From the NCBI GenBank assembly GCA_011947345.1, contig JAAVTG010000092.1, positions 62,001 to 126,000 of the forward strand: 64,000 nucleotides of DNA. Reading direction: 5' to 3'. The DNA is from Phytophthora quininea. Taxonomy: Eukaryota; Oomycota; Peronosporomycetes; Peronosporales; Peronosporaceae. The notes under the pieces were generated by a model. The model ran no database searches. It saw only the letters and a program-made list of their open reading frames with translations, and was not told where the DNA came from. The position numbers and the translations under genes were made by a program. Positions 33,323 to 43,997 of this stretch are shown one piece after another; position 1 is the stretch's first letter; each line of letters begins with the position of its first letter.

Positions 33323-34474
33323 ATGCCTGACACTCCGTCGGCGCGCGGGCCGACAGCCGGTTTGTCTGCAACAACATCTCGCCTGCGATGGATCTTCGTG
33401 TCGCTCGTCGCGCTCTCAGTGGTGAGCGTACTGGTCGTGTCGTCTCGGATGGGGCTCACCACGCAGCACCTGCAGAAAGAGGCCACAACCACATTAAAGA
33501 CACCCCAAGACAGGAAGCCAACAGAGGAGACGACAGCGGCCAACAGCACACAGAACGATGATCTAAGCACGAGTCTGGCAGCACCAGCGCTTACAGATCC
33601 AGCAGCGACGGAAACAAGTGCAGTCGCGCACGACATGGCCATCATCCCTCGCATCATCCACCAGTCGTGGAAAGACATTGACAGGATCCCCACGCGCTTC
33701 CAGCCTTGGATGCAGAGCTGGAGGAAGCTGCATCCGACGTGGACCTACGTGTTCTGGACGGATGAAGACAATCTCCGGTTATTCGAGCAGCTATATCCGC
33801 GTTATCTACACGTCGCCAGAGCTGTTACGAAAGTGAGTCTGGCGGACATGGCACGATATGCGCTGCTGCACCGAGTGGGAGGGCTATATGTTGATGCAGA
33901 CTTTGAGTGCTTGCAGCCATTTGACAGATTGCACCAGCAGCACAAGCTCTTCCTCAGCTCCGAGCCGCTCGTCCACACCGTGTTGCTGGAGAAATCCGAC
34001 TCGGCCGCGCTCTGCAATGCGCTGATGGCGTCGGCCCCTGGACATCCGTTTTGGCTGCGCGTGCTGGAAAACATCAAGGACAAGTTCGACCGCGAACGTC
34101 TGCGCAGCGATGCCGTAGCGCTCACTGGACCAAGGATTGTCAAGGCCACGTACCTGGCGGACCAGTCCGCGTTTGACGAGTCAGGGATGACTGTGCTGTC
34201 GTCCGAGTACTTTTACCCCGAGGTAGCGTACTGGAACATTGGGTCGATGGAGGCGGCGTGCAAACGAAGGAAGGACACTGCTGCGAAGGAAGCGTGCGCG
34301 TGGCTGCGGAAGTTCCCAGAAGGCGAGTTCACTGCCAACACGTTTGCCAGTCACCATTGGCAATGCACGTGGTGCAGAGACGCCCACTTGGACGAGTACG
34401 CGCCTCTGGATGATATCTTCGAGTCTCCGCCCAAGCGGCCCAACATCACTTCAACAGGAATTCACATGAAATAA
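33323..34474 (+). CDS. Type II membrane glycosyltransferase with DXD motif (OCH1/MIPC-synthase-like)
   Basis: 383 residues, one exon. A cytosolic start is followed by one membrane anchor (WIFVSLVALSVVSVLVVSS, residues about 29-47), a Ser/Thr-rich stem, then the sugar-transferase domain: IIPRIIHQSWKDIDRIP, HPTWTYVFWTDEDN, VSLADMARYALLHRVGGLYVD and the metal/sugar-nucleotide DXD in DADFECLQPFD (about residues 190-200). Family members transfer hexoses in the Golgi, for example mannose onto inositol phosphoceramide or N-glycans. Substrate cannot be told here. The stop codon lies three bases from a MITE, which must supply or interrupt the 3' UTR. Confidence 0.85.
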   Translation: MPDTPSARGPTAGLSATTSRLRWIFVSLVALSVVSVLVVSSRMGLTTQHLQKEATTTLKTPQDRKPTEETTAANSTQNDDLSTSLAAPALTDPAATETSAVAHDMAIIPRIIHQSWKDIDRIPTRFQPWMQSWRKLHPTWTYVFWTDEDNLRLFEQLYPRYLHVARAVTKVSLADMARYALLHRVGGLYVDADFECLQPFDRLHQQHKLFLSSEPLVHTVLLEKSDSAALCNALMASAPGHPFWLRVLENIKDKFDRERLRSDAVALTGPRIVKATYLADQSAFDESGMTVLSSEYFYPEVAYWNIGSMEAACKRRKDTAAKEACAWLRKFPEGEFTANTFASHHWQCTWCRDAHLDEYAPLDDIFESPPKRPNITSTGIHMK

Positions 34475-34480
34475 GTTTAA

Positions 34481-35227
34481 CAAGGATTGCCTGACTCAAC
34501 CAGACCATTTTTCGTAGTGGGTCGAAAACTAATTTTACCAAAAAGATATGAGGCATCGTTAAGCTGTGTCAATACATCATGCCATGGTATAAAAACATAA
34601 TGGGCTAGATTGTACCGCGGAATAGCGTCCATCCACCTTCAATCACATGATATGTAGGAGGTGGCAAGTTCAGAGTTTTGAAAAATTGTCGGTATGTCTC
34701 TAAGTGTTTCGTTAAAATGATGGCACCTTAGCCAAAACTAGTTATACACATCCAATCACAGAGCTTTCAATATTGCCTAAACGTTTGCGTTAAGGTGTGT
34801 ATTCACGTGTAGCACTCTAGATGCCCCGCTAAAAACAGCTTCTTGAAGAAAAACTCAAAATGACCAACTATGCTATCGTTTTAGACATGTTATATCTTCA
34901 GGAACTATTATTATTTTACTTAGACAACTAGATATGGCATAGGTAGCCCAAGAACAAAGACACCATGTGAAAATAATTCCAATCGAACGAAATGTTTATT
35001 TTGCCTATAGAAAAGTCGAAGCCATTTTGCTCGGAATGCCATGTTTGACCTACGATAATTCAATAACCAAAACAGATCCGATCATGCCACTACCCCCACT
35101 TCTCTTAGAAAAACGTCAATTTAATGGCATAAAAATATTGTGAGCTAATTTACAAAACTGGAGATTTTAGTTTTCGGGCTACCCCGAAAAATGCCGTTTT
35201 CGGTCTGGTTGAGTCAGGCAATCCTTG
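34481..35227. mobile_element. MITE with 26-bp perfect inverted repeats and TTAA duplication (piggyBac-like)
   Basis: The first 26 bases (34481-34506, starting CAAGGATTGCCTGACTC) are the exact reverse complement of the last 26 (35202-35227). TTAA flanks both ends (34477-34480, 35228-35231). TTAA duplication is typical of piggyBac transposons. The 747-bp interior is AT-rich with no open frame of note, so it needs a transposase from elsewhere. It sits immediately behind the glycosyltransferase stop codon. Confidence 0.9.
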
Positions 35228-35231
35228 TTAA

Positions 35232-35570
35232 TAAAGGAATCTTTTCAGGATCCACTTTGACTTGATGGCGGTGAGGCTTCTTCCTTTGCTGGTGGCGAGT
35301 TGCTTGGAGCCTGGACACGAAAAAGTCAACTAGCGCGCAGATTTCGGTTAGCAAGATATCTAAGGGTGTGTTCGCGATGGCAAGACTATAGGGATGTCAG
35401 AGAGATGATAGCGTTCCAGCGGAATCACCTTCTCCGAACGCTTCGTTCATGTTTGTTATGTTCTTATCTAGAGTGGTTTCCCCTTGGATTAGGGACACAC
35501 AGTGCTGGACGCTTCACACTTCTCAATATCCTGAAGACCTAACAAGCTGAAAGCCAGACAACCCTAGACC
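35232..35570. other. Spacer after MITE, no gene recognised
   Basis: Short open frames only. Probably the original downstream sequence of the glycosyltransferase gene and the promoter of the next gene. Confidence 0.4.
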
Positions 35571-36446
35571 ATGGACAAGAAAGGTAGTAGCGCGCAGCCA
35601 AAGGTGCTAAGACGCTACCCAAGGACGCAGATGAGGATAAGAGTCACGGGCCACTTGGACGGTGATCGAAGAGTTCGATCTGCTGCAAGCGTTCGAAGAG
35701 GCGCACAAAAACCCGAACATCGCCACCGACAAAGGCTTGAATGTGACCAGATGGAACACGTTGAAGGACAGGCTGAACGCCAAGCACAAGCTAGAGATGG
35801 ACCAAGGTGCTGTAGTATCTACGCACTTTTTTTCTTTCCATTGTACGGCTTTCGTTATGTATGATCAGAGGCCAGTACAATGCCAAGGTGTCGCGGTTGC
35901 TGCAGGACTACGACCTGTATACGGAGCTCAAAGGGAAAAGCGGCGTCGGCGTTTGCCCAGAGGATGGGAAGCTGTCTTTCACTGGGGCAGTGTGGGAGGA
36001 GTTGGAGAACGCAAACCCAAAGAATATCACGAGCAAAATCCGACAGTTCCGTGACAGTGGAAATGAACACGAGCTGGCATGCTACTTCGCTGCAGGTTCG
36101 CACGAAGAAATTGCTTCTGTGTATAATATTTATTCTAGTTATTGCTTAGGTTTGCTGAAGGGAATTCACGTACCACTAGAAGCGCAGCTGATAGTGCTGT
36201 TCTCATGCTAATAAGCTAGCGAAGCGTGCGTCATCCGCACCACATCCTGCAACCCTCACCAACGAGGCTGAGTCGGGGTCCGACGAGAATGGCCGTACAA
36301 ACACAAATGAGTCCGGCAACGAGAGTGTGTCCACAGCTGATGCTGGTGCTGGACGGAAGCTTCCTCCGAGCCATAGACAACGCCTGATTAACGTGAAGAG
36401 AATTCGAGATGGGGCTTCAAAGCACCACCGCAGTCAGAAGAAGTAG
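35571..36446 (+). CDS. Myb/SANT-like DNA-binding domain protein
   Basis: Exon 1 starts at ATG 35571 and ends at 35806, exon 2 is 35871-36095 and exon 3 is 36220-36446. The splice joins are in phase (EMDQ-GQYNAK, FAA-AKRASS). The core reads ATWTVIEEFDLLQAFEEAHK, then RWNTLKDRLNAKHKLEM and LLQDYDLYTELKGKSGVG, the trihelix layout of Myb/SANT-like domains, often found in transposon-derived or regulatory proteins. The tail is acidic, then basic (RQRLINVKRIRDG). Two one-base gaps in G runs near 35606 and 35652 break exon 1. I infer sequencing errors. About 220 residues. Confidence 0.6.
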
Positions 36447-37330
36447 CGGGTTTCCTCAAGCTTGGGGGTCGAGACCAAGCACCTGCAGGAATTGCTGGTG
36501 ACAGCAAAAACTTACTTCGAGTTCAAGATGGGTCATGCGATGGACGCTGAGGTCGCTTTTTCACGTCCACCAACTCTTTCTGAGCTGCTTTGTGAAGCAA
36601 CTGATGCGGTTGTGTGGTGTAGGAATTACTCCACTTGGCAACGTAGCCTTAATACACAGTAGCCCCTGCCCACAACAACCTGTCTCTCCCTCTTGCGAAG
36701 GTTCGACGAGAGTTGAGGCTTCGCCTGAAGGACGCCCAACTCGACTCACCCAGAGCCAGTCAAACGCACTTTTCTGCGATGTTTCGGCCAACCAAACAGC
36801 GCCACTAGCCCCGAGCTTTGGCTAGGACGCTTAACACACGATAAACTCACTCAAACTCCGGGGTTCCTCTAAAGAGAAGCCACGCCTGGGAAAAGCGCTT
36901 CCGGAGCCGCCGCAGCAGAGCTACGGCTAATAGGGTCGGGGTGGAGGCGAATAGGCTCTCCTTGATAATATAGCGGCTTAGCACGTGCCGCAAATCACTC
37001 CCTTTCGGGTAACACACACTTCTTGCCCTTGCCAACAAACGCTAGCACACACTGTTCACCACGTTCGCCGAACTGGCATAATCCAAACTACACACACACG
37101 TCTTACCCTGGGAGTTCAGAAGCTTGTGCGGCTTGTGTAGTCGGTGGAAAATACTGTTCTGTTTAGTGTGGCCCTTCGTTCTTATCATCTCCTTTGTCTT
37201 TCAATATGTCCTATACAAATATACAGTGAACGAAGGTTCATTTTGGATCTCGTCACCCTTTGCGAAGACTCGAATCGTCGCCGTCCACGGGAGTTGTGAA
37301 ACCTCGCAGGTGCCTATAATAGGACCAACC
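36447..37330. repeat. Degenerate Gypsy LTR fragment
   Basis: The end (37120-37270) has the layout seen in other LTRs here: GGAAAATACTGTTCTGTTTAG, a C/T-rich stretch, then CTATACAAATATACAGTGAA, then TTTTGGATCTCGTC. The upstream part (36660-37110) is LTR-like but unmatched. No complete edges were found. Confidence 0.45.
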
Positions 37331-38272
37331 AACCTAAAATAGTCCGTTCCCGTCCTGAACTAGGAAGTCATCTTAATCCCAGATCAGTGGTCCCATCTTA
37401 GTGACGCATGGGCCACTATCTCCAGGGGTTCGTCAGCGCGATTTTGACTCCGCTTCAGTATACCCCTGGCACACCCAGTACTGCAAATGTTCCACTTGCG
37501 CCAGGCTCCCAACGGGCTCAATCATCGAACGGTAGCGTAGCGAAGAATCGCTACACCACATATGTGGACCACGCGAACACGAATATTGAAGTATTATTCT
37601 GTTTTTAGCTGGCGAAATAACAACTGGATATTCAACTCACCACAAAACTTGAATTTTAGCGAAGTTGTGCTGCGCGCGAACACACCTAAGATCACAAGTA
37701 AACTTTGTACAGATCGACGCGTGCTCATTAGTCAGTCGTACTAGCAGATTGGCTTCCCAGTTGATTACTTGCGACCAGCTTGCCCAGCACTGGAGATCGA
37801 GATGACCATCCGCACAGGGGCTACCATCTCCGAAATGGTTAGACTGTAAGTAACATTGGCATCGTCGACAGATACCGGCAGGAGTTCTGCTACACTCGCG
37901 AGTGCCATGCCTGACCGGATTTTCAACCCTGGACAGAATTTGGCGGTGGCATCCTTCTAACCTCCATTCGTCGAGCGCATGGGATCATTATGATCTCCTG
38001 CTTCATCCTGGATCAGGAGGATGTTTTGGTAGCTCTGGAATCTGCTTGTGACCGCAGCGAGGCGGTTGATATCTACGTCGACTACGTCAACGCAAAAAGC
38101 TACGCAAGCAAGCTTTACCACTTGGCAGTGATCGGCGTTCAGATCCTGCGGTCATCAAGACGAAACCATGAGAAGCTAGTCGTTATAGAAATTTATGTGT
38201 TCTCCATCGATTATAGTAATCTTACACCGCCAGGCATGGACAGTGATGTCGTAGGACCCGGGGGGCCTGCGG
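37331..38272. other. Unassigned repeat-like stretch
   Basis: Weakly coding-looking segments occur on the plus strand (for example 37990-38277, with VLVALESACDRSEAVDIYVD), but there is no recognisable motif and stops are frequent. It is likely old transposon sequence between two LTR fragments. Confidence 0.3.
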
Positions 38273-39173
38273 TGTAGTAAATTCGGCAAAAACCTAGCCT
38301 AGGATTTCCTAGTCTAGGATCAAGGCGTGGAGTCAGCTAAGTTCGACAACCAAGTCTAGGCGCGCATGCGGACTTAGTGGACTCGACTCAGCGGGACCAA
38401 GTCGACAAATTGGCCAGGCAACTTAGCAAGCGATTATACATCGTAAAGAATTTGGGCAGCCGAGTCGCCGCAGAGCTAGAGTCAGCGGGCGACGAGATCT
38501 TTGGCAGCGTTGGTTTCGGTCCGAAGAGTCGCTGGTGGTTGCAGGCTGGATCCAGCGAGGGGTCGCAGCTGATTCATTTCACTAGATATTTGTAAAGGAT
38601 TGACTAGGATTTAGTATAGGACGGCCCAAAGGACCGCACGGAGACAACAGATAACAGAGCAGAATTTTTCAAGTCTACAACAAGCGCATACTATCCGGTA
38701 AGTCCCTGCGCGGGGCTGGATTATGTCTGGTGGCAACACCCGAGAGGCATAGCTTGTAGGGTGTTGTCTGGTAGCACCAAGAGAACAAGGTCGGCCCGGT
38801 GTTGGGCAAAGTTCCGCCAAGTGCGCTCTACAAGTCTCGCCGAGTCCGCGAGCCGGTACGCCCATCAGCCGGGGTGCCGTAACTCTTTCAGTCGGGTATC
38901 CCTTTGCTCCTGGCGACCTGTAAAGCGCGGTCTGCGCCGTCGTCCACCTCTGGTGGAGGGCACAGGGTATTCAGAGCGACTCAGCCAGCTCAGCTAAGTC
39001 GTGTGGCTGGCTTGGAAGCGAAGCACCGGCGGGAACAAGACACTACTGTCCCGGCTGGACTGAACCGCTAGGGGACCGCCTAGAGCAGGCCAACAAGCGC
39101 CGACCTGTTCTTCGGCGTTGTTGTGTTTGTAGCTCATCCATATCTGACGGATTTTGTGTGTTGCTATACCACA
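38273..39173 (+). repeat. Probable solo LTR related to Gypsy element 2
   Basis: It begins TGTAGTAAATTCGG and ends GCTATACCACA. Read in reverse complement it shares with the Gypsy 2 LTR the words CACACAAAATC near one edge, TACAAGCTATGCCTCTCGG in the middle and GGGACTTACCGG. At 901 bp it gives the full LTR length that is broken in element 2. No matching target duplication or primer-binding site was seen, so it may be an old solo LTR. It has few TCGCYRAGT motifs, unlike element 2. Confidence 0.65.
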
Positions 39174-39386
39174 CGCCCACGCCGGCACCGACCTTCACCT
39201 GCCGTCAGCGCGGCGTAGACCTGCTCCGCGGAGTGGGGGATCTACGTAGTGACCTATCTGGGGGATACTCTGGTAGTCTTCCGCGCTTGGCTCGCGGTCG
39301 AGGGCCACGAAGAACGCAGCGATGATCGGCATGGCAACCAGGATTTGCATTGCTATGCATGGTGTTGAAAACTGCTACTTTTTCGG

Positions 39387-39461
39387 CCAATCGCGTTATT
39401 TCGGAAGACGCTCGCATACAAAAAGTATATGCGGGATTTGGAGGGGAAATTACGCGATTGG
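39387..39461. repeat. Long imperfect hairpin upstream of UPF3
   Basis: The 16-base arm CCAATCGCGTTATTTC (39387-39402) pairs with 39446-39461 at all but one position. A second inner pairing (CGCATAC with GTATATGCG around an A run) lies between. It is about 110-180 bp upstream of the UPF3 start, so it could be in the promoter or 5' UTR, or be a decayed MITE. Confidence 0.7.
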
Positions 39462-39507
39462 TCCAAAACGTTGCAGACTTGCTTTCGCATTTTCCAACAA
39501 CAAAACC

Positions 39508-39558
39508 AAATATTTTGCCAAATATTTTCCCGAATATTTGCCAAATATTTGTCAAGAA
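39508..39558. promoter_or_regulatory. Cluster of AAATATTT palindromes before UPF3
   Basis: Four AATATTT words occur in about 50 bp (CCAAATATTTTGCC, CCGAATATTTGCC, CCAAATATTTG), ending some ten bases before the proposed UPF3 start. It may be a promoter or start-region element. Function is inferred only. Confidence 0.4.
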
Positions 39559-39567
39559 CCCTCGCGC

Positions 39568-41295
39568 ATGCCGCCGCCGACCCGCCGCAGCGCCGCCGGC
39601 AAAGGCCGCGGCCGAGGAGGAGCGCCGATCCAGCGTCGACCGTGCGGACCAGCCCAAGCCTAAGAAGCGCGAACGAGAGCGCGACCGAGGGGCCAAGCGC
39701 GGTGGAAGAGGGGTCTCGTCGTCGTCGACGTCCGCGCGGCCCACGCGCGCCGTCACGACGGTGCTGAAGAAGCTGGTGGTGCGCAACATCCCAGCGGAGG
39801 CAACAGAGGAGGAGGCGAGGCAGCTGCTGGAGATTCACGGCGTGGGGCCCGAGAGCGTGTGGCGGTTTGTGCCCAGCCGCCAGCGCAGCAACAACCGCCA
39901 GCCCACACCCGCACGCCTGTACCTGGACATGAAAAAGGAGCCGGAGAAGGCGCGCAAGCTTATAGCGGTGCTGAACGGACAGCAGTTCCACCCAGAGGAG
40001 AAAGGTGAGGAGAAAGAGAGGAGGAAACGGAGAGGGGCCATTTATCTGATGACAATGTGGAAGTGAAGACGGAGACTGTAGACCATTGGATGTGGAGTTT
40101 GCGCCGTTCCAGAAGATCCCAAGGGAGAAGCAGCGCAAAGACGCCAAGGTCGGCACGATCGATCGGGACCCAGAGTACGTAGCCTTTCTGGAAGAGCTGT
40201 CCAAGCCAAAAGATGTAAGTTCTTGACATGGCCATTTCTGGTGGTGGTGGGAGGGCTGACTGGTGTGGTGGAATGCAAAAATCGTAGAAGCTTCCGAGTG
40301 CAGAGGTGGTGGTGGATACGACCGAAGGCGAGGTGGTGGAGAAGCCTGTGGCAGCGCTGGTCAAGTATCTGAACGAGCGGAAGGCGCACAGTCGTGAGAA
40401 GGGCAAGGTGAGTTTTTTGTGATTGGGTTTTCGTGGGCAACCATTGATGTGTTGGTGTCACCCAGGGCAAGTCCGGTAAGTCCCTCGACAAGAATGCACG
40501 TCGACCGGCGCGAAAGAAAGATGTGAGAGAATGATAGTTCTGTTCCATCTTTTGTTTGTATTGATTCCGACATGTTTTTGCAGGGATCAAAGCAAAAAGG
40601 GGCAAAAGAGAAAAAGCAAAGGTCAGAAGAAAACGAGTAGCGACGCATCCAGCGGACAAGGTATCCGCTGTGATAAACTGGCGTCCATGCTGTACAGGAG
40701 GCGCTAATACCGTTTGCTGTGCGCGATGACCAGAGTTGATCAAGCCCCGCAAGCAGCGCAATGGAAAGCCACCGTCAAAGAAGGAAGCAACGAACCAGGA
40801 GACTTCAGAGCCAGGCGTTCTGTGCATCATGCCCAAAAGTACTCCAGTTTCTGGTGAATCGCCCCCATCGACCACATCCGTTGCAAACAGAAACGCACAA
40901 ACGAAAGGTGCTCGGAAGAATGCTGGTCGCGGTCGTGGTGGTAAAAGAAAGATGGTGGAGAAGGACCTTGTGTTGAAGGTGCTGGCAGTGTAGACTTGAA
41001 GCAGTTGCTCCCGCGCCGCAAGGGCGGAAACATTGGTAAGAAGGACCCGAACAATGGTGGCAAAAAGAATTCAACAAGAAGGAATCGGGCAACCGAGCGG
41101 AGCGGAAGAAGAAGGTTTTGCGCCCAAGGACTCGACCGCACAAGGCACCGCTGCTAAAAGTTGATAGCACTGGGATCGCAGCGCTTGCCCTGTCGAGCAT
41201 GAAGATACACGGAAACAGGCGAAGCGGAACTCTTACAGCCACGTGGATCAGCAGGATATTTGGAGAAGGCTGCAGTGCAATGCGTCGTCACGGTG
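39568..41295 (+). CDS. UPF3: UPF3 nonsense-mediated decay factor
   Basis: UPF3 couples exon-junction complexes to UPF2/UPF1 in mRNA surveillance. The Smg4/UPF3 domain is clear: KLVVRNIPAEATEEEARQLL, SVWRFVPSR, ARLYLDMKKEPEKARKLIAV (39760-39990), then next-exon VEFAPFQKIPREKQRKDAKV and DPEYVAFLEELSKPK. A basic low-complexity tail follows. Six exons are likely, with introns near 40005-40081, 40215-40287, 40408-40465, 40523-40583 and 40661-40733. The tail beyond 40990 reads on (VDLKQLLPRRKGGNIGKKD) to an end at about 41295. Single-base shifts near 39600, 40082, 40600 and 41070 break it, mostly in homopolymers. The start at 39568 is the likeliest but not certain. Confidence 0.8.
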
Positions 41296-41561
41296 AACAC
41301 CTGGGATGACAACCAGGGACGGGCCTCTATCGGCCATCACGGAGAGCGCGTAAAACAAGCCTGAAGGGCTGCAGGCAATCAACTGAAATGCTTTGTTGAG
41401 CATTGGCCCGGAAGCGAGAACACGCAATCAGGTGGTGAAGGCAACAAGCAGGACGGACTAATTTTAGCAGCCAGAAATGCAGCGCCCTGCTCAAGGGCCC
41501 TTTTGCTCTGCGCTGTTGTCATGTATTCTTGTTTCTCTGCAGTGGAAGAAGCTTGGTTGGG

Positions 41562-42271
41562 ATGCAGGCGCGTGGGGACCCAGCAATCAAGCTCGTGCTT
41601 CTGGGGAATGGATCCGTTGGCAAGTCCAGTCTCATCGCCCGGTTCGTAGATGACGGCTTCGCACGCGTGTACAAGCAGACCATCGGGCTCGACTTTTCGA
41701 GAAGAAGCTTCACCTTCCACGTGACCAGCGCATCGTGCTGCAAGTATGGGATATCGGTGGCCAGACAATCAACAGCAAGATGCTCGGCAAATATCTCTTC
41801 GGAGTGCACGTAGCCCTGCTGTGTTACGACGTCACGGACGCACAGTCTTTCAGCGACGTCGAGGACTGGCTTCGGGTGGCGCGCGAGAACGGCGGAAACC
41901 AAACGAATCTGTATCTCGTGGGCAACAAGACAGATCTGGTTGCCCACCGCGTCATCTCGAGCGAGAAGCACGACGCCTTTATTCGCCAGCATGGGCTGTC
42001 TGGCGGCTTCCTCGTGTCGGCGCAGAGCGGAGACAATGTGCTGAAGACCGTGTATCGCATCTCAGCGGCTGCGGCGAACATCAAGCTCTCCGAGTTCGAG
42101 CTTTCTTTCTGTGACAAGGTTGTGCGAGCAGTGATACCTGCGGCCCCAGGCATCGATAGCCCGGAAGAAGAGCAGCGCACAGCGATGGCAGACGAGATCG
42201 AGGCGGAGGACAGAGCGAACGAGCTCCGCAAGTCCCGAAAGATGGCCCAGCACCGTTGTCAGATGATGTAG
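41562..42271 (+). CDS. RAB28: RAB28-like small GTPase
   Basis: A Ras-superfamily GTPase. In animals RAB28 is linked to cilia and BBSome-related transport. Motifs: P-loop LGNGSVGKSSLI, switch YKQTIGLDF, QVWDIGGQTINSKML with the family-specific IGGQT, GNKTDL and SAQSGD. The C-terminus CQMM is a farnesyl-type CaaX box, as in RAB28 and unlike the double cysteine of most Rabs. One T is missing from the TTTT run near 41695, shifting the frame between GLDF and the WDIGGQ part. About 236 residues. An upstream exon is possible, since TTTCTCTGCAG lies at 41532-41542. Confidence 0.85.
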
Positions 42272-43548
42272 GCGGTGCTCCAGGTCGCGAGTCTTGCTTG
42301 ATAGCGGTAGGGGAAACTCTTCACAAAAATCACACTCAGCCCGTAATATCGTCCGGCGTTCTTGCTCGGTACCATTGATAAACGCGAGACGAAGGAGCTC
42401 GTCGCCACGTAGTTTTTGCACAATTGCCGTGAAGGCGTACAGGCGCGGCACAATCACATCTAACCAAACATCCTTTGTTCCATCCGGAGATAACGATCTC
42501 AGCTCTACGCGTGATACTTGAATTGAAGGTCGCGAGTCGGCTCCATAAACACATTCGACGAGATCACCTTGCTCGAAGCCAAGCATCTTGATGTAGACTG
42601 CCAGCTGCACCTGGTCGTATAGGGGCAGTGGATTGCGGAAGCCCTCACACGGTTCTTCACCTCCACCACAGTAGGCAACAGCTCCCAGTCGTCGTCGCGT
42701 GTGATGGTTAGTGCGTCCGTGACGCCGTCCACCATTCCGCAGATAGAAAACAAGCCGCAGGGACAGTTATCTTTGTCTTGCTTTGCCCCTACGTCTTCGA
42801 TCTCCTCCACATCTCCACCCTCGCGTGCAGCCAATCCCCCATGGTGGACTTATGGTCTTGCATCGCAACCACCGCTTCCCGCTGGCATTGTTGCACTAAC
42901 AGGCTGTAGTCCACGCGGTTGATCTTGATAGCCCCTCAATCTCCTCTTCGGGAAGAGGCGGGAAGGTGAGGAGGTAGAAGTTCTCGTATGTGAGTCGAAC
43001 GGTGGACCCAGTCTGCCGCTCATAGGCCTGCTCCCCACCAACAAACACCAGGTCAGCTCAAACGACAAAACCGGTATCGTAGCCGCAGCCCACCCTCACC
43101 TCTAGTGCCAACGCCTCATTTCGCACCCCCACACTCGTGTAAATCTTCTCAGCCAGCAGCCTCCTGGCCTCCACCACCTCGTCCTTCCGCATCCTACTGC
43201 TGCTCTGCGCCTCCTTCAGCCGCCTCTCCACCCTTCCAGCACCCGCTTAGCTGCCCCCATACGGACTGGCGTCGCTCTCCGCCCACCGCATCGCAGCCCG
43301 CAACTACAGCGCCGCGGCCCCGCTCTTCTGCACCAACGTCTCGAGCTCCTCGTCCTTCGTGACAATGCAGCCCCAGCCGCGCCGCGTCCTGCGCCAGCAG
43401 CTCGTCTCGGTCCTGGTACACACAGTTCAGCAGCTCCTCCGCTGGGTCGCCAACGGACACTGTCCAAGAACCGCGCTGTCTCCACCTTGTGTCTCTGTAT
43501 CCTCAGCTTGCTCTGCTGGAAAATAGCGCAGACATGCGTGGCTGGCAT
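42259..43548 (-). CDS. Predicted PD-(D/E)XK nuclease of the RecB/Exo V type
   Basis: Coding is spread over several frames. The recognisable core (42790-42560) reads CGLFSICGMVDGVTDALTI (catalytic Asp), TVVEVKNRV (Glu-x-Lys) and, after a one-base shift in a G run near 42655, LYDQVQLAVYIKML, which contains the QxxxY box of RecB-family nucleases. The N-terminal part (from 43548) has IVTKDEELETLVQKSG. The stop is uncertain: one frame ends at 42259, another runs to 42062. In either case the 3' end overlaps the RAB28 end tail to tail. Role unknown, perhaps DNA repair or mitochondrial DNA processing as in Exo V/MGME1 proteins. Confidence 0.5.
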
Positions 43549-43972
43549 TCTGGCTCCGTTCCTCTATGACTCGACGGACTTAACGCAGTCGACGAAGCTG
43601 AAGGACTCCAGAGATGAGGTGAAAGCTTCGTTCCTCAACGTGTTGTTCCTAGCACGGTATTGCACCATGTGCTTCACCAGCGCCATCTTCGGCCGTGCGT
43701 ACCAAGTCTACTTTTGTGAACCGTGGCCAATCTTGTGGAAGCGCATTCCAGCATATCTGGGCTCCAAGAACCTTGTCATCAGCACGATCTTCTTCGCTGC
43801 TGCCAGCGTTAGCGCTATCAGCGCAACTTCTACCTCGTTGCGCTCACTCTCCGAGGCTGCCTCCCACCTTGAACTACTTGCTCTGGCGATCGCCTTCGGA
43901 CACTTTGTGGTCTTGCATTTCTTCGCAGACAATGATGATTCAACCATTCAGTCAAAAGAAGCGAACGACTGA
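43487..43972 (+). CDS. Small multi-span membrane protein, unknown
   Basis: An open frame to 43972 with hydrophobic segments near LNVLFLARYCTMCFTSAIFG, VISTIFFAAASVSAISA and LLALAIAFGHFVVLHFFA, and an acidic tail (DNDDSTIQSKEAND). No early ATG occurs in frame, so the true start or an upstream exon is unresolved. The layout faintly recalls the last helices of P-type ATPases, but I cannot support that. It ends 25 bp before the Dicer stop on the other strand. Confidence 0.45.
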   Translation: MCLCILSLLCWKIAQTCVAGILAPFLYDSTDLTQSTKLKDSRDEVKASFLNVLFLARYCTMCFTSAIFGRAYQVYFCEPWPILWKRIPAYLGSKNLVISTIFFAAASVSAISATSTSLRSLSEAASHLELLALAIAFGHFVVLHFFADNDDSTIQSKEAND

Positions 43973-43997
43973 GCAAATTCCATTCAATGCGCTGTTG

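Noticed and set aside
39353..40875. Minus-strand open frames over UPF3
   Set aside because: UPF3 on the plus strand has conserved domains and fitting introns. The minus frames have none.
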